A stretch of 64,000 nt of DNA from a bacterium (GCA_030535455.1 JAUNJY010000006.1:1-64000), one strand, 5' to 3'; shown: positions 9,044 through 19,428, numbered from the stretch's first letter. Numbers and translations: made by a program. The notes: a model not told the origin generated them from the letters alone.

Positions 9044-9085
9044 CAAAAAAACGGCTTTTGCATCCATTAAATGCAAAAGCCGTTT
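9044..9085 (-). terminator. Terminator of the nucleoside kinase gene
   Basis: AAACGGCTTTTGCAT is paired with its exact complement over a 6-base loop. On the minus strand it is followed by T7. Confidence 0.85.
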
Positions 9086-9087
9086 CT

Positions 9088-10752
9088 TTATACGTTAAAA
9101 CAAGAACCACCGATAAACTCACGAATAATAGAGTTCTTTGGCACTTCTTCTGTATTAATTCCCACAAAATAATCCAAGAATTTTAAAAGCCGTTTGGCCT
9201 CGATATATTCTGGTGCTTCTTTTGGAATGCCGAACAGCAACGGCTCTGCACTGGTCTTTAATACTGCTAACTCATAGATCAAGGCACTGTTAAACATGGC
9301 ATCTGCTTCTTCCTGGAATGGGAAGATATAGGTTTCTTCACCACGTCGTACACTGGACCACATGGCAATTGTCTCTGCCGCACTGGTTCCCCTTGTGCGG
9401 GCATCCCTTACCATTCGTCTGATCAGACGGCCATCTGTGGTAGGAATTCGATTGTGTTCATCAATATTAAGCTGCGTCAAAGCACTGATATAGATCTTAA
9501 ACTTACTTTCCTTTGGAAGGGAATGGGACAGCTTATCATTTAATCCATGGATGCCTTCAATTACAAGAATATCATCCGGACCAAGTCGCTTATAATTCCC
9601 CTTATACTCTCTTCTTCCAGCTTTAAAGTTATAGGTTGGAAGCTCTACTGTCTTTCCTTCTAACAATTCGGTCATATCCTTGTTGAACTGTTCAATATCA
9701 ATCGCTTCTAGACATTCATAATTATAACTTCCATCCTCATCCAAAGGCGTATTTTCGCGATTTACAAAATAATTATCAATCGCAATTGGATGTGGTTTTA
9801 AACCAAAGGTACGTAACTGAATAGATAGGCGATGAGAAAAGGTGGTCTTTCCAGAAGAAGATGGCCCTGCAATCATAACAAACTTTTTATCACTGGACTT
9901 GCAAATCTGCTCTGCAATCTCTGCAATCTTCTTCTCTTGAAATGCTTCCTGAACCAAGATCAGTTCATTGGCGCCACCACTGGCAATCTCATCATTCAAC
10001 GCTCCTACCGTATCAATTCCCATTGCCGTCCCCCACTCATTGGAGTCTTTCATTGTCTGGAAGAGCTTAGGTCTAGGCAAGAACTCAGTAAGTCTTGTTG
10101 GTGCACTTTTATATGGCAGGATCATAAGAAATCCATCATCATATAATTTCAAATCGAAGTATTTCAATATTCCTGTGCTTGCCGGCATATATCCATAATA
10201 ATAATCTTCAAATCCATCCAGATTATAAATATTAGCCTTGGACACCCTGCGGTACTTAAATAACTTATGTTTATCATACATTCCATAACGGAAGAATAAA
10301 TCCATTGCCTCATCTGTATTAATGGACATCTTGTTAATCGGAAGATCCGCTTCGACTAACATGGTCATACGCGCTTTTACTTGTTCCAGAAGTTCCTCAG
10401 TCAATATCACATCAGACACTAAATCGCAATAATAAGCATTTCCAATGGAATACTCCACACAAACGCGTTCAATGTTTTCTTTTCCAATTACCTGATACAT
10501 TGCCTTCAACATAAGGAGTGTCATTCCTCTTACATAGGTCTTATGCCCAACATCATCCTTAGTCGTTACAAAACTTACAGTACAGTCTTTCTTTACGGTT
10601 TTAAAAAGCTCACGAAGCTTGTTATTTACACAAGCTAACATAATATCGTATTCATATTCATCTTCATGTTCTTTACTGATTGAAAGTAATGTCGTTCCTA
10701 CTTCATACTCTTTCACAACACCGTTTATTTCAACTTTAACCATCTCTCCCAT
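9088..10752 (-). CDS. Nucleoside (uridine) kinase-like protein with TGS/ThrRS-like N-terminus
   Basis: The start at 10752 (MGEMVKVEING) is chosen because AAGGAG lies 6 bases upstream. The 554 residues divide in two. Residues 1-60 look like a TGS domain, and 60-220 look like the threonyl-tRNA synthetase editing-type region. The C-terminal half is a P-loop kinase of the uridine kinase/phosphoribulokinase family with GPSSSGKTTFS (about 290). A LVIEGIHGLN-type Walker B stretch and RRMVRDARTRG follow. A phosphorylation role on a nucleoside is inferred from family, and the real substrate is not known. It is the last gene of the dgt-dnaG-rpoD cluster, 64 bases after the Nif3-like gene, and has its own terminator. 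Confidence 0.85.
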   Translation of the reverse strand: MGEMVKVEINGVVKEYEVGTTLLSISKEHEDEYEYDIMLACVNNKLRELFKTVKKDCTVSFVTTKDDVGHKTYVRGMTLLMLKAMYQVIGKENIERVCVEYSIGNAYYCDLVSDVILTEELLEQVKARMTMLVEADLPINKMSINTDEAMDLFFRYGMYDKHKLFKYRRVSKANIYNLDGFEDYYYGYMPASTGILKYFDLKLYDDGFLMILPYKSAPTRLTEFLPRPKLFQTMKDSNEWGTAMGIDTVGALNDEIASGGANELILVQEAFQEKKIAEIAEQICKSSDKKFVMIAGPSSSGKTTFSHRLSIQLRTFGLKPHPIAIDNYFVNRENTPLDEDGSYNYECLEAIDIEQFNKDMTELLEGKTVELPTYNFKAGRREYKGNYKRLGPDDILVIEGIHGLNDKLSHSLPKESKFKIYISALTQLNIDEHNRIPTTDGRLIRRMVRDARTRGTSAAETIAMWSSVRRGEETYIFPFQEEADAMFNSALIYELAVLKTSAEPLLFGIPKEAPEYIEAKRLLKFLDYFVGINTEEVPKNSIIREFIGGSCFNV

Positions 10753-10815
10753 AGCTTGCTCCTTCCTAACATCACAGGTATCTCCATACAATGCTAATCG
10801 ACAACACTTTTTAAG

Positions 10816-11940
10816 TTACATTACTTTAAATGGTCCTTCTTCTCTTGCAGCAATAACTTCAATCTCGCTTGCCACTCCAACGTAATTTGCATCAGAACGA
10901 TACAGATATTCATTAATATAACCTCTCATATACGAAACAAACTGATATTCTGTTCCATAATGGCCTGCATCAATGATCATCAGGCCGGCCTCTAATGCAT
11001 CAAGCGCTGCATGGTGGTCAATATCCCCAGTAATCAACACATCACATTTTGCACGTAATGCATCCTTTACCATGCTCTTCCCTGAACCAGGAGAAATTGC
11101 AACCGATGCAACCCTTCTTCCTAAGTTTCCACATACCTTTACATTTGGAATGGAAAATGCCTGTTTGGTAAACGCAGCAAGTTCTTCTAAGAGCATATCT
11201 CTTTGAAGGTAACCATAGTAACCTACGCCTGTTATCTTTCCTTTATTCTCTAGCTTATAAACATCATATGCAACTTCCTCATAAGGATGTGCTTTCAACA
11301 TGGACTGAATTGTCTGTTCTAGTTTTTCTGGGCGTACAATAGTCTCTAAACGCACTTCATTTGTATGAGTCATTTCGTTAATCTTACCGATGTATGGGTT
11401 TGTCCCCTCTTCTGGCTTATAACTTCCGATCCCTTCCGCACCAAAGCTGCAACCAGAATAATTTCCAATATGTCCTGCATCTTCTTTGCAAAGCGCAGCT
11501 CTCACCTTATCTACGCTATCTGTTGGTACATAAACGACTAACTTATAAAAACTCTCTTGCCCAGTTTGCTGTAATACTCTTGGATTTGTAAGGCCTAATT
11601 TCTTTGCCCCTTCCATTCCCATAACTGTCACATCAAAATTGGTGTGCATTGCATAGCATGCAATCTGATGCTTGATTAATTTCATAATCTTACGGCCTGT
11701 AGCATCTGCCGTAGTAATACGATTCACCTTTGAAAAAAGCATTGGGTGATGCGTAATCAATAGATCTACCTGTTGGTGAATACATTGGTCAATTACATCT
11801 TCCGTTGCATCAAGGGCAACCATGATCTTGCTTACAGGCCAGTCCTCGGCACCTACTAATAATCCTACATTGTCCCAGCTCTCTGCCATTCTTTTCGGTG
11901 CAAGCTGCTCAAGTCCAACAATAATATCCCTAATCTGCAT
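10816..11940 (-). CDS. Nif3-like dinuclear metal-centre protein
   Basis: The 374 residues match the YqfO/Nif3 family, which forms ring-shaped hexamers with two metals per subunit. Metal-site motifs include LLITHHPMLF (about 60) and the late GHYGTEYQF (about 325). The middle insertion (roughly residues 130-230) is the YqfO-type PII-like domain. The family function is debated, with a GTP cyclohydrolase I type 2 label in some annotations. The ATG overlaps the trmK stop by 11 bases. The trmK-yqfO pair next to rpoD is a conserved Firmicutes arrangement. Confidence 0.92.
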   Translation of the reverse strand: MQIRDIIVGLEQLAPKRMAESWDNVGLLVGAEDWPVSKIMVALDATEDVIDQCIHQQVDLLITHHPMLFSKVNRITTADATGRKIMKLIKHQIACYAMHTNFDVTVMGMEGAKKLGLTNPRVLQQTGQESFYKLVVYVPTDSVDKVRAALCKEDAGHIGNYSGCSFGAEGIGSYKPEEGTNPYIGKINEMTHTNEVRLETIVRPEKLEQTIQSMLKAHPYEEVAYDVYKLENKGKITGVGYYGYLQRDMLLEELAAFTKQAFSIPNVKVCGNLGRRVASVAISPGSGKSMVKDALRAKCDVLITGDIDHHAALDALEAGLMIIDAGHYGTEYQFVSYMRGYINEYLYRSDANYVGVASEIEVIAAREEGPFKVM

Positions 11941-12613
11941 AAAACTTCAGTCCCCCTTCTATTAAAGCAATCTCCTCATTTAACTCACTAATTCGATCTG
12001 CATATTTTTCAGAAAGTGTTGCAACAATCTTTTTCTTTTTGGCTAACTCATGTGTCAGAAACTCAAAAAGAGTCGGATCCTTATGCTCTAATAAATATTT
12101 TCCATAACAGTCAAATACTTTAGAACACTCTGTATGCACTCCACGCACAGCCTTCATCATCACATAGTATTTGCCTTCATCGATTAACATGGTCTCTTTC
12201 TCAATGACAAATCCATGCTCTCTTAAATATCCACGCACAAGAAACACTTCTGATTGTGGCTGTAAATATAACTCGGAAAGTTGATCTACCACATCCTGAC
12301 GGCTGCTTAGGATATTTTTCATAAGCGCTCCACCCATACCTGCGATTAAAAGCGCATCTACTTCTCCTACCTGAAGCTTTTCAGCCCCATTTGATAATCT
12401 CGTTTCAATCCTGTCTTCATATCCATACATCAGAATATTGGCTGCTGCACGTTCTAATGGTCCTTTATTAATATCCATGGCAATGACCTTGCTAGCGATT
12501 TCCTTTTGACAAAGTTCAATGGAAACATAGGCGTGATCACACCCAATGTCCGCAACACGTAATCCCTTTGTAACTAATTGTGTCAATGCCTTAAGACGTT
12601 TTGATAATTGCAT
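11930..12613 (-). CDS. trmK: tRNA (adenine22-N1)-methyltransferase
   Basis: This SAM-dependent enzyme methylates A22 of tRNA. The start at 12613 (MQLSKRLKAL) has GGAGG 5 bases upstream. The longer frame begins with residues that do not fit the family. The SAM-binding motif VADIGCDHAYVS (about 20-31) and the motif IV region LLIAGMGG (about 90) are present. The length of 227 fits. The gene lies directly after rpoD and overlaps the Nif3-like gene, as in Bacillus. Confidence 0.92.
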   Translation of the reverse strand: MQLSKRLKALTQLVTKGLRVADIGCDHAYVSIELCQKEIASKVIAMDINKGPLERAAANILMYGYEDRIETRLSNGAEKLQVGEVDALLIAGMGGALMKNILSSRQDVVDQLSELYLQPQSEVFLVRGYLREHGFVIEKETMLIDEGKYYVMMKAVRGVHTECSKVFDCYGKYLLEHKDPTLFEFLTHELAKKKKIVATLSEKYADRISELNEEIALIEGGLKFYAD

Positions 12614-12676
12614 ATATCCTCCAAAAATAAAAACAGGGTTGTTGTGAAGAGATTTTATTCTCCACAACAGCACCCA

Positions 12677-13765
12677 TCATTCTAAATAATCTTTTAATTT
12701 TCTGCTTCTGCTTGGATGTCTTAACTTTCGAAGGGCTTTGGCTTCAATTTGTCTGATACGTTCTCTCGTAACATTAAATTCTTTGCCCACTTCTTCAAGT
12801 GTCCTTGCTCTTCCATCGTCTAATCCAAATCGAAGACGTAATACTTTCTGTTCTCGATCCGTCAAAGTACTAAGTACATCTACAAGCTGCTCTTTTAGCA
12901 GTGTAAATGCTGCTGCCTCTGCCGGAACTGGAACATTGTCATCCTGAATAAAGTCTCCAAGGTGACTGTCTTCTTCCTCGCCAATTGGGGTCTCTAAAGA
13001 AACCGGCTCTTGACTGATCTTTTGTATCTCACGTACACGCTCCACAGGAAGATTCATCTCTTTTGCAATCTCTTCAGGTGTAGGCTCACGCCCCAAATCC
13101 TGTAATAACTGACGCTGTACTCGAATCAGCTTATTAATGGTCTCGACCATATGCACAGGAATCCTTATAGTTCTTGCCTGATCGGCAATGGCTCTTGTAA
13201 TTGCCTGACGAATCCACCAAGTAGCGTAGGTACTGAACTTATACCCTTTGGTATAATCAAATTTTTCCACTGCCTTGATCAAGCCTAGGTTTCCTTCCTG
13301 AATTAAATCCAGAAAAAGCATACCTCGTCCCACATATCGTTTGGCAATGCTGACAACAAGACGCAGATTGGCCTCTGCAAGTCTTTTCTTTGCTGTCTCA
13401 TCTCCTTCTTCCATGCGTTTTGCAAGCTTAATCTCCTCATCGGCAGATAATAACGGTACTTTTCCAATTTCCTTTAAATACATTCGAACCGGGTCTTCAA
13501 TACTGACACCCTCTGGGACTGATAAATCAATGTTTTCTAACTCTTCATCTTCAATCGTTGGTAAGTCTTCCTCTTCCGTAATACGAAGAACATCAACATT
13601 ATTAGCTTCTAAATATTCATATATCCTCTCAATCTGAATAGGATCTAACTCCATATCAGCAAAATAATCATTTATTTCGTGGAATTCTAAAACATTTTTC
13701 TTTTTTTTCGCAATAGCTAACAACTCTTTAAGTTTTTCAGAAAATTTTTGAACATTTTCTTTCAT
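12677..13765 (-). CDS. rpoD: RNA polymerase primary sigma factor
   Basis: This is the vegetative sigma-70 that reads the TTGACA/TATAAT promoters seen across the window. Its 362 residues have the short N-terminus usual in Firmicutes SigA. Region 1.2 is around [17 protein letters not shown]. Region 2 is around [18 protein letters not shown] and ends with [15 protein letters not shown]. Region 4.2 has [20 protein letters not shown]. It follows dnaG by 33 bases. Confidence 0.97.
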   Translation of the reverse strand: MKENVQKFSEKLKELLAIAKKKKNVLEFHEINDYFADMELDPIQIERIYEYLEANNVDVLRITEEEDLPTIEDEELENIDLSVPEGVSIEDPVRMYLKEIGKVPLLSADEEIKLAKRMEEGDETAKKRLAEANLRLVVSIAKRYVGRGMLFLDLIQEGNLGLIKAVEKFDYTKGYKFSTYATWWIRQAITRAIADQARTIRIPVHMVETINKLIRVQRQLLQDLGREPTPEEIAKEMNLPVERVREIQKISQEPVSLETPIGEEEDSHLGDFIQDDNVPVPAEAAAFTLLKEQLVDVLSTLTDREQKVLRLRFGLDDGRARTLEEVGKEFNVTRERIRQIEAKALRKLRHPSRSRKLKDYLE

Positions 13766-13798
13766 AGATTACCATCCTTTTCTAAAGCTCTTAATATT

Positions 13799-15571
13799 CT
13801 AACCACGATTTAAAGAAATATGCAATTTTTGTAAGTCCGCTTGTGCCTTAATAATCTCCTGTAGTTTTTTAATATCCGTTACGGTTCTGCTGGCATTATC
13901 AAGGCTATTTTTTTTGATTCGATAAATCGTTTCGTTTAACGCTTTTTCTCTCTCTTGTACGTTCAATTGTTCACGAATACTCGTATTGAAAAGAGAGGCT
14001 ACCTCATTTTGTTCTTCCTTACTCTCAAAATGATTGATAATCTTAGCCGGTGTTACCTGATTAGTTTCTCTATATTGAGAAAATAACATACTGGCAACCG
14101 TATGGTAAAGTGGATCAATAAAATCATCTTCGCTGACTACCGGCATTACCAGTGGGAATAACTTAGCATCCTCAATAAGCCAAGTAAGCAGAATTTTCTG
14201 AGATTCTTTGATACCATCTTCTTGCTTTTTATATTTTTTCTTATCTTCGTTATAACTCTCTTCCACATATTTAGAGCCTGCAAGCTGGGCGCCATAACGA
14301 TTTACTAATTTTCGTAAATTATCAAATGAAATATTATATTTTTTAGCAACCGCCTCAACATAATTATTTCGTTCCAACTCATCGCTAAATACCAACATCT
14401 TCTTAGCAATTTCATTGAAGAATTTTGTTTTTGACTCTGGATCGTTTAAATCAAACTCACGCTCCAGTACTTCGATTTCAAAATAAAAGCTATTGATTGC
14501 ATTGTCAATCCTCTTTTGGAACTCCTCTGCACCAAGTGCCTTTATAAATTCATCTGGATCTTTATAAGGCTTCATATTGATGACACGCGTAGACAATCCT
14601 GCCTCTTTTAAGATTGGAATTGCACGTAATGCAGCTTTTGTTCCTGCTGCATCTGAATCGTAAGTAATCAATACTTCTTTGGTATATCTTTTCAATAAGT
14701 TTGCCTGTAGGCCTGTAAATGCTGTACCAAGACTGGCTACTGCATTGTTAAAACCTGCCTGATGAAGTGCAATGACATCCATGTAGCCTTCACAAATAAT
14801 CATATTGGGCTTTCTTGAAACCCTTGCCAGATTCATGCCATACAAATTACGGCTCTTATCAAAGACCTTCGTTTCTGGTGAATTCAAGTATTTTGGCGTA
14901 CCTTCTCCCATAACACGTCCACCAAAACCGATTACCTTATTATTTGCATCCATAATCGGGAACATGACACGGTTCCAAAACTTATCATAAATCCCTCGTT
15001 TCTCATCATACGTGATCAGACCCGACTGTCGTAAGATCTCATCGGAATATCCGAGATTTTTTAAATAAAGATATAAATCATTGCTTGTCTTATTGGAGTA
15101 TCCAAGACCAAACTTCACCATTGTCTCATGAGACAATTCGCGGTCTGATAGATACTTTAGGGCATGCGCTCCCTGTTCTTTCTTAAGCTGATAGAAATAG
15201 TATTTCGCAGCTTCCTTATTTATCTCCAACAACTGACCTTTAATATCTGCCTGTCGTTTAGCTTCCTCTGAGTACTTTACTTCTGGTAACTCGACACCAG
15301 AACGTTCTGCCAACATCTTCAGTGCTTCCACAAAGCTGTAGTTTTCATACTCCATAATAAATGTAAAGACATTGCCTCCAACACCACAGCCAAAACAATG
15401 ATACATTTGTTTTTGACCACTTACGCTAAACGAAGGGGACTTTTCATTGTGAAACGGACAAAGTCCCATATAGGAGCTTCCTTTTTTCTGAAGCTTCACA
15501 TAATTGCCAATGACATCTACAATATCATTTCTCTGACGAACTTCCTCCACAATATCTTCAGGATAATACAT
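13799..15571 (-). CDS. dnaG: DNA primase
   Basis: DnaG makes RNA primers for replication. The CHC2 zinc finger is CPFHNEKSPSFS...HCFGCGVGG at about residues 38-67. The TOPRIM core shows IICEGYMDV (about 257) and TYDSDAAGT (about 305). The C-terminal part (about 430-590) is the helicase-binding region and is typically divergent. The length of 590 is normal. It lies in the dgt-dnaG-rpoD order with a 167-base gap upstream that has a TATAAT but no convincing -35 element. Confidence 0.97.
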   Translation of the reverse strand: MYYPEDIVEEVRQRNDIVDVIGNYVKLQKKGSSYMGLCPFHNEKSPSFSVSGQKQMYHCFGCGVGGNVFTFIMEYENYSFVEALKMLAERSGVELPEVKYSEEAKRQADIKGQLLEINKEAAKYYFYQLKKEQGAHALKYLSDRELSHETMVKFGLGYSNKTSNDLYLYLKNLGYSDEILRQSGLITYDEKRGIYDKFWNRVMFPIMDANNKVIGFGGRVMGEGTPKYLNSPETKVFDKSRNLYGMNLARVSRKPNMIICEGYMDVIALHQAGFNNAVASLGTAFTGLQANLLKRYTKEVLITYDSDAAGTKAALRAIPILKEAGLSTRVINMKPYKDPDEFIKALGAEEFQKRIDNAINSFYFEIEVLEREFDLNDPESKTKFFNEIAKKMLVFSDELERNNYVEAVAKKYNISFDNLRKLVNRYGAQLAGSKYVEESYNEDKKKYKKQEDGIKESQKILLTWLIEDAKLFPLVMPVVSEDDFIDPLYHTVASMLFSQYRETNQVTPAKIINHFESKEEQNEVASLFNTSIREQLNVQEREKALNETIYRIKKNSLDNASRTVTDIKKLQEIIKAQADLQKLHISLNRG

Positions 15572-15738
15572 ATGTCCTCCCTGTCTTTCACTTATATAAT
15601 ATTCGACCCTTACGCTTAATTTCCTTTTTTACTTTATAAATTAATCATTTACTAGGAAATTATACATAATAGTCTGTTTTTACACATTCTTTTCAATATA
15701 TAGGATATACCATTTGCGAAAAGACTTCAAATCCTTTC

Positions 15739-16779
15739 TTAATATATGTTCCAAAATTTCGGCACAAAAAGCTCTTCAAATCTATTGATTGCGTATCCAT
15801 CGCTCATGCCCGCAATGTAATCACACACCACTCGCTCTTTTGTCTCCCCTTTTCTCTCCATCAACTCAATATAATCTCCTGGCAATAAATTAATATGTTT
15901 TAGATAGTATTCATACAAATTGATCACAAGATGTTCCGCCTTTCCCTCCTGCCCCTTGGCAATCGGATTGGTATACACATTTTCAAACATAAAGGTCCTA
16001 AGTTCAAACATGGCACGTTTGATTTGTTCTGACATGACGATATCATCCTTTCCTTCACTGGAAATGACAATGTCGTGGATTAGGCAGTTCAATCTTTCCT
16101 TAACACTAAACCCAAGGATTTCCCGATACTTATTGGGTATCTCATCCTCTCTGATAATTTTCCCCCTAATGGCATCATCAATATCATGATTGATATAGGC
16201 AATCTTATCGGACAAACGGACAATCTTCCCTTCCAAAGTCATTGGCATTCCCTTGGTCTGATGATTCCGGATGCCATCACGCACCTCTTTTGTCAGGTTT
16301 AATCCTTGTCCATGTTTTTCTAATAATTCTACCACGCGAATACTTTGTAGATGATGCTGGAAACCATCTTTGCAAACCATATCCAGCGCCCGTTCACCTG
16401 CATGGCCAAATGGTGTATGTCCCAGGTCATGTCCTAGCGCGATTGCTTCTGTCAGGTCTTCATTTAACTCCAATGCTCTGGATATCGTCCTTGCAATCTG
16501 AGCCACTTCTAGTGTATGAGTAAGCCTTGTCCTATAATGATCTCCGGTTGGCGCCAAAAAGACCTGTGTCTTCTGCTTCAGCCTTCGAAAAGCCTTACAG
16601 TGAAGAATACGGTCACGATCTCTTTGATAAACAGTCCGAATATCACAAGGAGGCTCGTACACATCTCTGCCCAAAGATGCATCACTAAAAGAAGCATAAG
16701 GACTAAAGTACTTATGCTCTCTTAGCTCTTGCCTTTGCCTAAGAGTAATTGAACCTGGTGACATGTTCTCTGTTTCCAT
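15739..16779 (-). CDS. dgt: dGTPase-like HD-domain triphosphohydrolase
   Basis: This is a member of the dNTP triphosphohydrolase family, which hydrolyses dNTPs to deoxynucleoside and triphosphate. HD-domain ligands are in RTRLTHTLEVAQIAR (about 83-97) and GHDLGHTPFGHAGE (about 115-128). The length of 346 corresponds to the short type-2 class. It is the first gene of the cluster upstream of dnaG. Preference for dGTP is not certain from sequence alone. Confidence 0.9.
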   Translation of the reverse strand: METENMSPGSITLRQRQELREHKYFSPYASFSDASLGRDVYEPPCDIRTVYQRDRDRILHCKAFRRLKQKTQVFLAPTGDHYRTRLTHTLEVAQIARTISRALELNEDLTEAIALGHDLGHTPFGHAGERALDMVCKDGFQHHLQSIRVVELLEKHGQGLNLTKEVRDGIRNHQTKGMPMTLEGKIVRLSDKIAYINHDIDDAIRGKIIREDEIPNKYREILGFSVKERLNCLIHDIVISSEGKDDIVMSEQIKRAMFELRTFMFENVYTNPIAKGQEGKAEHLVINLYEYYLKHINLLPGDYIELMERKGETKERVVCDYIAGMSDGYAINRFEELFVPKFWNIY

Positions 16780-16815
16780 AAAACACTCCCCTTTCTCTCT
16801 AATACAATAGTCTGT

Positions 16816-16845
16816 ATTATAATACTATTAGACAAAAAGCAAAAA
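16816..16845 (-). promoter_or_regulatory. Possible promoter of the dgt-dnaG-rpoD cluster
   Basis: A minus-strand TATAAT (16821-16816) sits in the palindrome GTATTATAATAC. The best -35 at 18 bases is TTTTTG, which is weak. Confidence 0.4.
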
Positions 16846-16853
16846 TATCCTTT

Positions 16854-17012
16854 TTAATTGTAATTTTTATTGCATTTCTTTGAAGAAGGGCAATCTCCAC
16901 ATCCACAGCTGCAAAATTGCCCTGCTTTTATTTTCTTTATCTTCCTGCGAATAACCAACGCCGCATAGGAGAAAATAAGGATAAGAAGAATTGCCGGAAC
17001 CACATATTCCAT
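16854..17012 (-). CDS. FeoB-associated Cys-rich membrane protein
   Basis: This short gene encodes 52 residues (MEYVVPAILLILIF...). It has one membrane span (about residues 4-20), a basic patch RRKIKKIK and a Cys-rich tail with CSCGCGDC and a fifth Cys near the end. AGAGGTG lies 7 bases upstream of the ATG. It follows feoB by 21 bases. The layout of one span plus a Cys cluster matches small proteins found after feoB in many Firmicutes, thought to assist iron(II) uptake. Confidence 0.88.
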   Translation of the reverse strand: MEYVVPAILLILIFSYAALVIRRKIKKIKAGQFCSCGCGDCPSSKKCNKNYN

Positions 17013-17033
17013 ATTGGTCACCTCTTTCACATT

Positions 17034-19085
17034 CTAAAAAACTCTGCTTGCGATCTGATAAAATAACGTTGCAACTCCCCATGCTACGGATAACTGTAAT
17101 ACAACCGATGCAATCATCCATTTGGTGGAATTAAGCTCACGTTTTACTGTAGCAAGCGTTGCAATACATGGCGTATATAGCAGGCAGAATAACATAAGTG
17201 CATAAGCATTGGCAGGTCCAAAGGATACCACACTTAAGTTTGCCTTTAATTCCATCATTCCCACGCTGGAGTTAATATTGCTAATTCCAAATAATACGCA
17301 GAAGGAAGATACCACCACTTCTTTGGCAGCTAGTCCACTTATCAGGCAGACACCGATTTGCCATACGCCAATTCCTGCTGGTGCCAAGACTGGTATTAAG
17401 AACTTACCAATGGCTGCGCCAAAACTTCCGGAAACGTCATCGCCGACCATTCCATTTGGACCAAAGTTAAGTACAAACCAAACAACGATGGATGCAACGA
17501 AAATGGTAGTACCAGCTTTCGTCAAATAATCTTTTACCTTCTCCCATACATAAATAAATATTGTATGCGCGTTTGGTGTCTTATATTCCGGAAGTTCGAT
17601 TAATAATGTATGAACTCCTTTTTTTCCTTCAAACAATTTTAAAATCAAAGCAATAGTGATTGCCACAACTAGTCCAATTACATACATGGAGTATGCCACC
17701 AGCATGGCATGGTCTGGGAAGAAAATCTCTGAAAATAACACATAGATTGGTAATCTTGCACTGCATGACATAAATGGCGTTACCAATACTGTCTTACGTC
17801 TGTCTTTAATATCTTCCAATGCTCGAGATGCCATTACTGCTGGTACAGAACATCCAAAACCAAGCAGCATTGGGATAAATGCTCTTCCGCTTAATCCGAG
17901 CTTGCCCATAAGCCCATCCATAATATATGCAACACGGGACATGTATCCACTGTCTTCCAAGATGGCTAATGCCAAGAATAAGATGAAGATATTAGGAAGG
18001 AACGTCAATATGCCGCCAACGCCTGCAATAATACCATCTACGATTAAGCTGGATACCATTTCTCCTGCACCAATATTAGAAAGCACGTTAGCTGCACCGC
18101 CTGAAAAATGTTCCAAGAAGATTTCAAAGTATCCCTTTAAGAAGTCACCTACTGTAAAGGTCAAAAAGAATACCATGGCCATAATTCCAAGGAAAATTGG
18201 AATACCAGCGTAACGATTGGTAAGAACCGCGTCAATCTTGTCTGTCTTCGCTTCCTTGACTGCCTTATTTACAAGACACTCCTCGATGACCTCATCAATA
18301 AAATCATATTTCTGGTTAATGATATCCTGCTCATAGCTTCGATCAACAATATGAGAAATATCAAGGCCAACCTGTCTTGTTACTTCCTCATCCTGCTCTA
18401 ACAGCTTAATTGCATGCCAGCGTGCATTTACTAAATCTGGACGCTGATTTTTAAGAAGAATTACCAGCTCATCAATCTTATGCTCAATCTCATCGCTGTA
18501 AACAACAACAAACTGGTCATGTTTATTACGCTTATCACTGCTATTTACCAAATGAGCATGGTGATGTTCAAAAGAATACTGCTGTATTTTCTTTTTATGA
18601 TGGGCCACTGTATGCATTAAGATATCAAGTCCGGTCTTCTTACGTGCAGAAACAGGAATCACAGGGATACCAAGCATTTCAGGCATTCTATGTAAGTCAA
18701 TTTCCATCCCTCTTTCCTCTACGATATCCATCATATTAAGAGCAAGAATTACGGGCTTTCCAAGTTCAATCAACTGTAAGGTAAGGTACAGATTACGTTC
18801 TAATGATGATGCATCTGCAATATCCACGATTACATCCACCTGATCGCTCATAATATACTCTCTTGATAACTTTTCTTCCATTGTATAGGATGTTAGGCTA
18901 TAAATTCCTGGGAGGTCTACTAATTTAAAATGGTGATCATGATATTTCATTGCACCTTCTTTTTTCTCTACTGTAACCCCCGGCCAGTTTGCAACTTTTA
19001 ATTTTGCTCCTGTATAGGCATTAAATAACGTCGTTTTTCCACAGTTTGGGTTTCCTATAAATCCAACATTCAGTTCTTCGTTCAT
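17034..19085 (-). CDS. feoB: Ferrous iron transporter FeoB
   Basis: This membrane protein imports Fe2+. Residues 1-170 are the G domain with GNPNCGKTT (11-19), DLPGIYSL (about 58) and NMMD (about 119). A helical GDI-like spacer with a His-rich patch follows at about 165-195. From about residue 290 there are multiple spans including the conserved GFGCSVPAVMASRALED and CSARLPIYVLF segments with gate Cys residues. The length of 683 is on the normal side. The gene starts 1 base after the feoA stop. Confidence 0.97.
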   Translation of the reverse strand: MNEELNVGFIGNPNCGKTTLFNAYTGAKLKVANWPGVTVEKKEGAMKYHDHHFKLVDLPGIYSLTSYTMEEKLSREYIMSDQVDVIVDIADASSLERNLYLTLQLIELGKPVILALNMMDIVEERGMEIDLHRMPEMLGIPVIPVSARKKTGLDILMHTVAHHKKKIQQYSFEHHHAHLVNSSDKRNKHDQFVVVYSDEIEHKIDELVILLKNQRPDLVNARWHAIKLLEQDEEVTRQVGLDISHIVDRSYEQDIINQKYDFIDEVIEECLVNKAVKEAKTDKIDAVLTNRYAGIPIFLGIMAMVFFLTFTVGDFLKGYFEIFLEHFSGGAANVLSNIGAGEMVSSLIVDGIIAGVGGILTFLPNIFILFLALAILEDSGYMSRVAYIMDGLMGKLGLSGRAFIPMLLGFGCSVPAVMASRALEDIKDRRKTVLVTPFMSCSARLPIYVLFSEIFFPDHAMLVAYSMYVIGLVVAITIALILKLFEGKKGVHTLLIELPEYKTPNAHTIFIYVWEKVKDYLTKAGTTIFVASIVVWFVLNFGPNGMVGDDVSGSFGAAIGKFLIPVLAPAGIGVWQIGVCLISGLAAKEVVVSSFCVLFGISNINSSVGMMELKANLSVVSFGPANAYALMLFCLLYTPCIATLATVKRELNSTKWMIASVVLQLSVAWGVATLFYQIASRVF

Positions 19086-19086
19086 C

Positions 19087-19344
19087 TTATACCTCCCCTG
19101 TTATGCTGATGGCTTCTGCAAACTCTTTCCCGATTGCCAGCCTTGTACCTCTTACTTTAAATATTACTGCGCCACTTCTTTTATTATTCAAGATTACAAC
19201 CTTTGTCCCAATTGTCAGTCCTAATGCCTGTAAACGAAATTCCGTTTCTTTTGCCAGGTTCATGCCTGTGACTGTATAGCACGCGCCAATCTTACCATCT
19301 CTTACTGTCATCTTCCTCCCACTTTCCTTTCCTGTAACGATCAT
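19087..19344 (-). CDS. feoA: FeoA-type SH3-like protein
   Basis: This small cytoplasmic partner of FeoB has 85 residues from the first ATG. An alternative ATG at 19311 gives 74 residues, which is the usual FeoA size. Neither has an ideally spaced ribosome binding site, so the start is uncertain. The FeoA pattern FRLQALGLTIGTKV and a closing AIGKEFAEAISI are visible. It is the first gene of the feo operon, behind a consensus promoter and Fur box. Confidence 0.9.
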   Translation of the reverse strand: MIVTGKESGRKMTVRDGKIGACYTVTGMNLAKETEFRLQALGLTIGTKVVILNNKRSGAVIFKVRGTRLAIGKEFAEAISITGEV

Positions 19345-19428
19345 CTTTCAAACTGATTTCCTTTACTCATCTTATTCCACAAAGAAATAAGAAGTTCTTA
19401 TCTATTTATGTAATGAGTCTAATTTTAT

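Noticed and set aside
16867-17121. 84-codon minus frame over the feoB end
   Set aside because: It is out of frame with the clear 52-residue Cys-rich gene and with feoB; that gene has the ribosome binding site.
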